A stretch of 64,000 nt of DNA from JANXQG01 sp963804375 (GTDB lineage Bacteria; Planctomycetota; Planctomycetia; Pirellulales; Thermoguttaceae), in the NCBI GenBank assembly GCA_963804375.1, contig CAWDQE010000008.1, positions 62,001 through 126,000 on the forward strand, given 5' to 3'. Under the pieces are notes generated by a model. That model ran no database searches, had not been told where the DNA came from, and saw nothing but the letters and a program-made list of their open reading frames with translations. The position numbers were made by a program, and so were the translations under genes. Shown here one piece after another: positions 50,285 through 58,720 of the stretch (position 1 is its first letter; each line of letters opens with the position of its first letter).

Positions 50285-51156
50285 AATACGAAATCACGCA
50301 TCGCACGACCTATACCTACAGTGAGCCGGTTACGCTCGGGCACAACTCCACGCACCTCGCGCCGCGGACACTCGCCCGGCAGCGCTGCACGGCGAATCGG
50401 CTGGTGATCCTGCCGGTGCCGTCGTCCCAGCGAAGCTGGACCGATTACTTCGGCAACCAGGTGACCTACTTCACGGTGGAAGAAGAGCACCGCGAGTTGA
50501 CCGTAACGGCCATCAGCGAAGTGGCGATGGAAACGGCTCCGCCCCCGGCAGCCACGCAAAATGCGGCCTGGGAGGAGGCGCTGCCGCGGCATCGCGACGC
50601 CGATGACCTGTCTGCGGCGCCCTATTCCTTCGACTCGCCTTGCGTCCGTCGCGACGACCGGCTGGCATCCTATGCGGCCATGTCGTTTACGCCCGGTCGC
50701 CCGCTGCTGGAGGCCGCGTTGGACCTGACGGGCCGGATCTTCCACGAGTTCAAGTACGATCCCACGGCCACGAGCGTGAGCACGCCGACGATGGAGGTTT
50801 TCGAGAAGCGCCGCGGCGTGTGCCAGGACTTCGCCCATCTCGAGATCGGCTGCCTGCGGTCGCTCGGCCTGGCGGCACGCTACGTCAGCGGCTATCTGCT
50901 CACCGATCCCCGCCCCGGGCAACCTCGCCTCGTGGGGGCCGACGCCTCGCATGCCTGGCTGAGCGTTTTCTGTCCCGGCCAGGGCTGGGTCGATCTCGAC
51001 CCCACGAACAACGTCGTTCCCGCCATGCGGCACGTCACCGTGGCCTGGGGCCGCGATTACGGCGACGTCTGCCCGATCAAGGGTGTCTTTCTCGGCGGCG
51101 GAAGCCACTGGATGACCGTGGCAGTTGACGTGGTACCCCGCGGGGGATTATGCTGA
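50281..51156 (+). CDS. Transglutaminase-like cysteine protease family protein
   Basis: A 291-aa protein starting MKYEITHRTTYTYSEPVTLG, the N-terminal module of bacterial transglutaminase-like proteins. The catalytic residues are Cys in KRRGVCQDFAHLEIGCLRSL, His in GADASHAWLSVFCPGQGW and Asp in VDLDPTNNVVP. It ends with the usual HVTVAWGRDYGDVCPIKG. The start overlaps the ATP-grasp/alpha-E stop (ATGA at 50281-50284), so the two are coupled. With the first transglutaminase-DUF2126 gene it gives the cluster two members of this fold, perhaps one per ATP-grasp/alpha-E pair. Confidence 0.93.
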   Translation: MKYEITHRTTYTYSEPVTLGHNSTHLAPRTLARQRCTANRLVILPVPSSQRSWTDYFGNQVTYFTVEEEHRELTVTAISEVAMETAPPPAATQNAAWEEALPRHRDADDLSAAPYSFDSPCVRRDDRLASYAAMSFTPGRPLLEAALDLTGRIFHEFKYDPTATSVSTPTMEVFEKRRGVCQDFAHLEIGCLRSLGLAARYVSGYLLTDPRPGQPRLVGADASHAWLSVFCPGQGWVDLDPTNNVVPAMRHVTVAWGRDYGDVCPIKGVFLGGGSHWMTVAVDVVPRGGLC

Positions 51157-51236
51157 AGTAGAGCTTAGAACTTAGAACTGGTTTCTGACTAAGCACTAAG
51201 ACCTGAGCACTGCGATCTTCCTCCCGAGGTTCCCTC

Positions 51237-52580
<1,344 letters not shown>

Positions 52581-52761
52581 CCGATATAGGGGTGCTCGCC
52601 ATATCAGGCTCTCCACTTCGGCCGAACGCTCGATGCGTTGGAATCTGCCTCTCTCAAGGATACCCTCTCGGCTGGTGCAAAGGCAACTGGGGGGGACTTG
52701 CAGCCCTACGCACGAACCCGAATAGCCCTCACCCCCTCTCACAAAGAGAGAGGGACGCTTG

Positions 52762-55700
52762 TTACGCCGCCTGGCTGTCCTTTTCGGCCTCGCCGTCGGC
52801 CTCTTTCTCCGCCTCGGCCAGCCGTTCGGGGCGGATGTGACCGTCGTCGCTGACGTCCTCGAAACGCACCGAGACCTGCTTCGACACGCCCGACTCCTGC
52901 ATCGTCACGCCGTAGATCGTGTTGGCGCAGGTCATCGTCTTCTTCGAGTGCGTGACGATGATGAATTGCGTCCAGGCAAGAAAATCCTTCAACACATTCG
53001 TGAAGCGGTCGATATTGGCCTCGTCCAAGGCCGCGTCGACTTCGTCCAGCACGCAAAACGGGCTGGGACGGCTGCGGAACATGGCCAGCAGCAAGGCCAC
53101 GCAGGTCAGCGTCTTCTCGCCGCCGCTCAAGAGCGAAATGCTGCGCGGCTCCTTGCCGGGCGGGCGGGCAACAATCTCAATGCCGCTCTCCAGAATATCG
53201 ACCCCTTCCTCCAGCACGATGTCGCCCTGCCCGCCGCCGAACAGATCGCGGAACAACTTCTGGAAATACTCGCGGACGGTTTGCAGCGTCTCGGCGAAGA
53301 GCCGGCGGCTGTCGGTATTGATGCGGTCGATGATCTTTTCCAACGCCGTCTTGGCGCCGGCCAGGTCGCGATACTGATCCGAAAGCGTCTTGAACCTCGA
53401 CTCCAGCGCTTCCAACTCCTCCAAGGCGTCGAGATTGACGTGCCCCAGGGCGTTGATCTTGTGCCGCAACTCCTCGATCTCCTGCTGCACTTCTTCCCGC
53501 TGCCGCTGCTCCTCGCTGCTGGGCTGGTGCTCGAGCTCGGCCAGCTCGACGCCATAGTCTTCGCGGAGCCGGGCGGCAAGGGCTTCGCGCTCCAGGCGGA
53601 CCTCGTTGGCGGCAAGGTCGCGGGCGTGCAACTGCTCCTCGATCTTGCGGCCGCGCAAGCGGGCCCGCTGGACCTCGGAGTTCAATTGATTGCGCTGCTG
53701 CTTGAGGGCTTCGCGCTGCTGCATGAAGCGGACGACCTCGGCAGCAAAGGCTTCCTTGCGAAGATACAAGTCGGCAAGCTCCGACTCGGCCCGCAGGATG
53801 TTCCAGCGCGAGGCCTCCGCCCGCTGAATGCAAAGCTCCAATTGCTGGCGGCCTTCGTCGATCGCGCGGCCGCGTTCCTGGCGGGTTTCGTCGAACTGTC
53901 GCAGCCGCAAGCGCAGGCTCCGCAGGCGCTCCTCGCTCTTGGCCAACTCGACCTTGGTTTCCGTCGTTTCGCGATTGCGGGCCTGCCGCTCGCCTTCCAA
54001 GCGGGCCACCTGTTGCTGAAAGCCGGCAAGGCGGGCTTCCATCTCGGAGAGGCCGGTCTCGTTTCGCCGGCGTTTCTCGCGGGATTCGGCCAGCCGTGCC
54101 ACGGCCGCATCGTGCTGCACCGACGCGGCCCGGAATTCACCGTCCAGCGCCGCCCGCTGCTGACCGAACTGGGCCCGCCGCTCCTCGGCAGCCGTCAATT
54201 CCATGCGCTGGTCGGCCAAGGCCTCCGCTGCCTGGCGATGGGCGGCCGTGTGATGCCCGACCGCCTCTTGTCGCTGCATAATTTGGGCCTGCATCTCGTT
54301 GACCGCGGCTTCAGCGGCGGTGATCCGCGCGTCGAGGTCGACCAGTTGCTCATGCAACTCCCGCAACTGGCTGCGGCGGGAAATCAGACCGCTGGCCCCC
54401 TGTCGCGGACCGACCACCAGCGTGCCGTCGGTTTGGCGAAGATCGCCGGCCAGCGTGACGAAGTTCACGGCACACCCGTCGGGGCACCCAGTACCCTGGG
54501 TCGCGGCCAGTTGCAAGGCATGTTCGAGCTTCTCGACGATCCAGGTCCGGCCGAGCAGTCGCGCCACCAACGGCGCATAGGGCGGCTCCGCCTCGACGAA
54601 GCGATCGGCGCGGCCCACAACGCCCGGCTGGCCGCTCAGATCGGGCTCGTTTGTAGTCCCGCTCGGGTACCGCGTACTCGTGGTCGGCGGAATGACGTTG
54701 CCCGCAGTTCCGCCGACCATGGGTACATGGTGCCCGGGCGGGACTACGAACGGCCCTTCATGCCACACGAAGCCTACGCGGCCGGCGAATCGCGGCGCGT
54801 TCTGTCCGAGAAAATCGAGCAACTCGCCGCCCGGCTGGGCGACGACGTGCTGTGCCACAGCCCCGAGGGCGACTTCAATGAGCGGAGCCATTTCCACGCT
54901 CACGCTCAGCAGGTTGGCCACCAGGCCATGTACGGCCCGCAGCGGGCCGGCGTCGGAACTCGCGGCGCGGGCGAGCACTTCCTTCACGCCGGCCGTCAGA
55001 CCTTCCTGCCGGCGATGCAGTTCTTCCAACACGGCCGCACGTTCGGCCACGCCACTCCGCCGCTGCCGCAAGGCCGCCAGTTCGTCGCTGCGAATGGCCA
55101 GCTCGCGCTGGTCGCGGGCAAGCTGCTCCTCGGCCGCCTGCCGCAACTCGTTGTGCGATTGCACGTCCCGCGCCAGTTCGTCGCGCTGGCGGCGAAAACC
55201 GTCGAGTTCCGCGGCAACCTCGGCAATCTGCCGGTCGAGATCCGCGATGCGACTGCGGCCCCGGTCGCGGGCGGCCGCGGTGGTCGCAACCTGGTTCTCC
55301 AGGCCGCTGATCTCGTTGCCCAGCAGGCCGATGGCCCGCATCTGTTCGAGTTGGGCCGCCCGATGTTGCTCGTGTTCGCCGCGCATCTGGTCCAGCCGCG
55401 CGAGGAGGTCCGTCAGGGCCCGCTCGCCTTCGACCAGCCGCTGCGCGATCTTGCGGTGCAACTCATCGGCCGTTTCCACCGCCGCGGAGGTCTCCCGCCA
55501 CTGTTGCTGCAAGTCGTCGGCGCGGGCGCTGAGCGACATGACCTGGCGGCGGTGGCGTTCGATCTCTTCGTCCAGGTCCTTGCCGCGGTCGCGCTCGTGC
55601 TCGATCGACGATTCCTGGGCGGCGATCCGCTCGCGGTTGGCGGCAAGTTGGGCCTCGCCGCGGCGGACCTCTTCGTTGATCTCGGCGGCCTGGACGTCGA

Positions 55701-56511
55701 GGGCGAGCACTTGGGCTTCGCTCGCTTCGGCGGCAGCCAGGCAGGCATCGCGATCGGCGGTCAGGACGCGGATTTCACCCTCGACTTCGGCCAGGCGATC
55801 GCTCAGGCGCCGCCAATCGACCAGGCCCACCTGCGTGCGCAGCTCTTGCAGCCGATCGGTGTGTTCCTTGTATCGCCGCGCCTTGCCGGCCTGGGCCCGC
55901 ACGCCACGGAGGCGGCTTTCCACTTCATCGACGATGTCCGACAAGCGCAGCAGGTTCTGTTCGACCCGCTCCAGCCGTCGCAAGGCCTCGAGTTTCTTGA
56001 GCTTGAAGCGGCTGATGCCGGCCGCCTCTTCGAAGATCATGCGGCGGTCCTTGGCCGACGACTGCAACAGCACGTCGACCTTGCCTTGCTCGATCACGCT
56101 GTAGGCCTGCGTGCCCAGGCCGGTGCCGGCCAGCAGGTCGCGGATATCGCGGAGCCGGCTGGGATTGCGATTGATCAGATACTCGCCCTCGCCGCTGCGA
56201 TAGACCCGCCGCGTAATATGGACATCCGGCGTATCGATGGGCAAGAGACGGCTCGCATTGTCGAGCGTGAGCGTGACCTCGGCCGCGTTCATTCCCCTGC
56301 GGGTGGGCGAGCCGTTGAAAATAACGTCGGCCATTTCCTTGCCGCGGAGACTTTTGATGCTCTGCTCGCCGAGGACCCATTTGATGCCATCGACGACGTT
56401 CGACTTCCCTGACCCATTGGGACCAACGACTACCGTAATACCGGGGGGGAACTCGAACCGCGTCTTATCGGCGAAGCTTTTGAAACCGGCGAGTTCAAGC
56501 GCCTTGAGCAT
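52762..56511 (-). CDS. smc: Chromosome partition protein SMC, hinge carries palindrome-encoded inserts
   Basis: A 1249-aa SMC ATPase that compacts and organises the chromosome. The N-terminal head has LELAGFKSFADKTRFEFPPG and VVVGPNGSGKSNVVDGIKWV (Walker A), then the Q-loop (VIEQGKVD). Two long coiled coils surround a hinge (about residues 520-690). The C-terminal head has SLLSGGEKTLTCVALLLAMF (signature) and FCVLDEVDAALDEANIDRF (Walker B). Two stretches in the hinge do not look native: VPPGHHVPMVGGTAGN through TTSTRYPSGTT (about 589-619), encoded by an almost perfect 95-bp palindrome, and TQGTGCPDG (about 668-677), encoded by a family D copy. Both keep the frame. ScpA and ScpB are not in the window. 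Confidence 0.95.
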   Translation of the reverse strand: MLKALELAGFKSFADKTRFEFPPGITVVVGPNGSGKSNVVDGIKWVLGEQSIKSLRGKEMADVIFNGSPTRRGMNAAEVTLTLDNASRLLPIDTPDVHITRRVYRSGEGEYLINRNPSRLRDIRDLLAGTGLGTQAYSVIEQGKVDVLLQSSAKDRRMIFEEAAGISRFKLKKLEALRRLERVEQNLLRLSDIVDEVESRLRGVRAQAGKARRYKEHTDRLQELRTQVGLVDWRRLSDRLAEVEGEIRVLTADRDACLAAAEASEAQVLALDVQAAEINEEVRRGEAQLAANRERIAAQESSIEHERDRGKDLDEEIERHRRQVMSLSARADDLQQQWRETSAAVETADELHRKIAQRLVEGERALTDLLARLDQMRGEHEQHRAAQLEQMRAIGLLGNEISGLENQVATTAAARDRGRSRIADLDRQIAEVAAELDGFRRQRDELARDVQSHNELRQAAEEQLARDQRELAIRSDELAALRQRRSGVAERAAVLEELHRRQEGLTAGVKEVLARAASSDAGPLRAVHGLVANLLSVSVEMAPLIEVALGAVAQHVVAQPGGELLDFLGQNAPRFAGRVGFVWHEGPFVVPPGHHVPMVGGTAGNVIPPTTSTRYPSGTTNEPDLSGQPGVVGRADRFVEAEPPYAPLVARLLGRTWIVEKLEHALQLAATQGTGCPDGCAVNFVTLAGDLRQTDGTLVVGPRQGASGLISRRSQLRELHEQLVDLDARITAAEAAVNEMQAQIMQRQEAVGHHTAAHRQAAEALADQRMELTAAEERRAQFGQQRAALDGEFRAASVQHDAAVARLAESREKRRRNETGLSEMEARLAGFQQQVARLEGERQARNRETTETKVELAKSEERLRSLRLRLRQFDETRQERGRAIDEGRQQLELCIQRAEASRWNILRAESELADLYLRKEAFAAEVVRFMQQREALKQQRNQLNSEVQRARLRGRKIEEQLHARDLAANEVRLEREALAARLREDYGVELAELEHQPSSEEQRQREEVQQEIEELRHKINALGHVNLDALEELEALESRFKTLSDQYRDLAGAKTALEKIIDRINTDSRRLFAETLQTVREYFQKLFRDLFGGGQGDIVLEEGVDILESGIEIVARPPGKEPRSISLLSGGEKTLTCVALLLAMFRSRPSPFCVLDEVDAALDEANIDRFTNVLKDFLAWTQFIIVTHSKKTMTCANTIYGVTMQESGVSKQVSVRFEDVSDDGHIRPERLAEAEKEADGEAEKDSQAA
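54481..54506. repeat. Palindromic family D copy inside smc hinge
   Basis: GGGGCACCCAGTACCCTGGG, nearly self-complementary, encoding TQGTGCPDG on the minus strand between ALQLAA and CAVNFVTLAGDL, two native hinge strands. Same family as 49526-49600. Confidence 0.75.
54653..54747. repeat. Complete palindromic family C element inside smc
   Basis: Two 40-base arms, 54653-54692 (GTAGTCCCGCTCGGGTACCG...) and 54708-54747 (...TGCCCGGGCGGGACTAC), are reverse complements with several mismatches and are separated by 15 bases. The element has no stop on the smc strand and encodes about 32 residues. It is the fullest copy of the family whose single arms occur at 15391, 29127, 34423, 36171, 36923, 38072 and 42679. 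Confidence 0.88.
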
Positions 56512-56643
56512 AACAAAAAGGGGGGTGCGGAGCGGAAAGGAAACAATCTATTCTACCAAGGAAAGACATCGAAAAAGGAACACTAATCTACGCTTATTTC
56601 CACTGATTTTTCAAACCCAGGCGATTCCCCCCGAATTAGTTGC

Positions 56644-56751
56644 GTAGGCCGGAACAAGCGCAGCGCAGTTCCGGCATGTACATGGATTCGTTGCGGTGGC
56701 CGCGTAGTGTTACGGGCACGCCGGAACTGCGCTGCGCTTGTTCCGGCCTAC
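56644..56751. repeat. Palindromic element, family A (third copy)
   Basis: 32-bp perfect arms, 56644-56675 (begins GTAGGCCGGAACAAGCGCAG) and 56720-56751. The right arm ends 5 bases from the stop of the FlgI-like gene. It lies between that gene and smc. Confidence 0.88.
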
Positions 56752-56755
56752 AGGC

Positions 56756-58429
56756 TTATTCGGGCTTCTTCTCCCCGTCTTCCTTGTCGCCTTCTTCCAG
56801 CGTGGCCTCATAGTTCCTGCCGGCTTCCGGCAGGGCGTCGATCTCGAACCGTCCCTCCAGGCTTCCGGCGGCTTTGGCTTCCTGAAGGGCCTGCACGACG
56901 TCGGGATAGGTCCCGCCCAATTCCACGATGGCGCGGATCACGTCGTCAACCCGGCTGGAGACGATGCGTTTCTGGTCGGCCTCATGCGGCACGAACTTGC
57001 TGACGGAAATTTCGCCGTCCTTGGTGTTGGTGACCATGATCTGGTTGCCGGCGTTGAGCACCAGCGGCGTGAGGAACCGCTGGTTTAGCCCGAAGAGGAC
57101 CACTTCGGCGCAGCGGTTTCGAGTGACGTGGATCATCGCCGGGCCCTGGGTATCCAGGACGTGATAGCTGAACTGTTCGCCGAGGGTCTCGCCCTTGACC
57201 AGGCTGTCGTCGGGACACATGACCGTCAAGGCGCGAAACGCGCCGTAGCGGGTTTCGGCGCTGGGCGCCCCGAGCAATGTGCGGAGTTGATCGTAAGCCG
57301 CCGAATCGTGCATCACGCTCAAAGCCGTCAAGGCCCCGCTGCGGAAGGCTGCGTTATGGGCCGCTTTGCCCAACGGCTCGGCTGCCTCGCGGCGATCAAG
57401 ATAGGCCAACGCCTCGGCGGCAAAGAATTGCACCTTCGCATCCTGCGATTGGGCGCCTTCGATCAGGACGTCGATCGCCGGCTTGCCGATCGCTTCCAGC
57501 TTGATCGCCGCTTCCTGAGCGGTCACCGGATCGAGGAGCTTCGTCTTCAACTTGGTCATCCGCAGGCTCGCCTCGGCCGACGTTTCACGCAGTTCGATCG
57601 CCCGCAATACCTGGAAATAGCGTGTCAGATTGTCTTTATACGTGGGATCGACGACCAGGTCGACGTAGTTGCCGCGAATCGCCTTGGCGACACCCTCTTT
57701 GATTCCGTGCTTGTGCGTGCTGAAGCGGCGATTGATGGCGTTGGCCACCTGGGCGCTTTTCACGGCCGCATTGCGGAGTTGCTCCGGCGTCATGTTCGTC
57801 TCTTCGACGCCCCTGAGGAACAAGCCGACCGAGCGCGACTCGCGAGCAACACCTCCGCCCAACACGACACCACGGCCCAACTGCACGCTGTTGACTTTTT
57901 CTGTGGCCGAAGGATCGACAAGGACCGGTCCCTGGGCAATACCGCGGACCTTGCCGTCCAGCACTTTGCCGTAGATCACCGCCATGTCCGATAGGCGGGT
58001 TTCCAGCAGGTAACCGCCGCGCAGGCTCGTGGTTTCGCTGCGATCTTTGACCCGAAGTTCCACGTCGAAATGGTCGCCCTTCTGCGTGCCAGGCCGCAGG
58101 AATCCACGGACCAGCACCAGAGAATAATTGCGTGTGGCAAGGAGTTGATTGGGGTTCTCGACGCCGCGCCGCTGCATTTCGGCCATGAGCATCGCCCGTT
58201 GCGGCGAGGGTTCGGGGTCGCTGCCCGTGCCGTGCAGGCCGGAGACCAGACCCACCGCCTCGAGCTTCACCGGAAACATGCCGAAGGGGATGGCCAGATC
58301 GCCCACGGTATGGGGTTCTTCCGGCGTATCGCTGGGCTCTTTCGACTTGCTCACCGAGAAGAGGCTCCACGAAGAGCAGCCGGCCAGCAATGAGGTAGCG
58401 CACAGCAGGAGAAAGGGGCGTCGTTTCAT
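56756..58429 (-). CDS. FlgI (P-ring)-like lipoprotein with HEAT-like repeats
   Basis: A 557-aa exported lipoprotein with signal and lipobox MKRRPFLLLCATSLLAGCSS. The first 260 residues follow the pattern of flagellar P-ring proteins (GLVSGLHGTGSDPEPSPQRA, LATRNYSLVLVRGFLRPGTQ, GDHFDVELRVKDRSETTSLR, IAQGPVLVDP, SVQLGRGVVLGGGVARESR). The middle has helical HEAT-like repeats (AIKLEAIGKPAIDVLIEGAQ, VQFFAAEALAYLDRREAAEP), not normal for FlgI. The C-terminus is acidic. No flagellar genes are nearby, so it may be an envelope protein that borrowed the FlgI fold. ATG at 58429; a GTG four codons upstream is possible. Confidence 0.75.
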   Translation of the reverse strand: MKRRPFLLLCATSLLAGCSSWSLFSVSKSKEPSDTPEEPHTVGDLAIPFGMFPVKLEAVGLVSGLHGTGSDPEPSPQRAMLMAEMQRRGVENPNQLLATRNYSLVLVRGFLRPGTQKGDHFDVELRVKDRSETTSLRGGYLLETRLSDMAVIYGKVLDGKVRGIAQGPVLVDPSATEKVNSVQLGRGVVLGGGVARESRSVGLFLRGVEETNMTPEQLRNAAVKSAQVANAINRRFSTHKHGIKEGVAKAIRGNYVDLVVDPTYKDNLTRYFQVLRAIELRETSAEASLRMTKLKTKLLDPVTAQEAAIKLEAIGKPAIDVLIEGAQSQDAKVQFFAAEALAYLDRREAAEPLGKAAHNAAFRSGALTALSVMHDSAAYDQLRTLLGAPSAETRYGAFRALTVMCPDDSLVKGETLGEQFSYHVLDTQGPAMIHVTRNRCAEVVLFGLNQRFLTPLVLNAGNQIMVTNTKDGEISVSKFVPHEADQKRIVSSRVDDVIRAIVELGGTYPDVVQALQEAKAAGSLEGRFEIDALPEAGRNYEATLEEGDKEDGEKKPE

Positions 58430-58720
58430 GCGTCCAAGCACCGTAAACTGGTCTGTCGCAATTCAAAACACAATCAGGGGCGGAACGATAACAATTTACG
58501 GTCGAGGGGTCAAGAGAAGGGACGGAGAGGAAATTAATGAAGGATTGGGAACACCGGTATAATAAGTAGGATAGGATGATGTGACATACCAATTAGAGAC
58601 CAGACCCGGAGAGTTGCCGCGGACCCGTCCAGCTAATATAGTATTAACATTCCAGAGAACCCGCCGCCTACGATTTCCGCTAGGCTGGGAATCAGGCGGT
58701 CGCTCCCAAAGGAGGATCCG

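Noticed and set aside
52759..56412. A 1217-codon open frame on the plus strand opposite smc
   Set aside because: It is a GC-rich antisense frame with Leu/Gln/Ala/Arg repeats and no domain; the opposite strand encodes a full SMC with all motifs.
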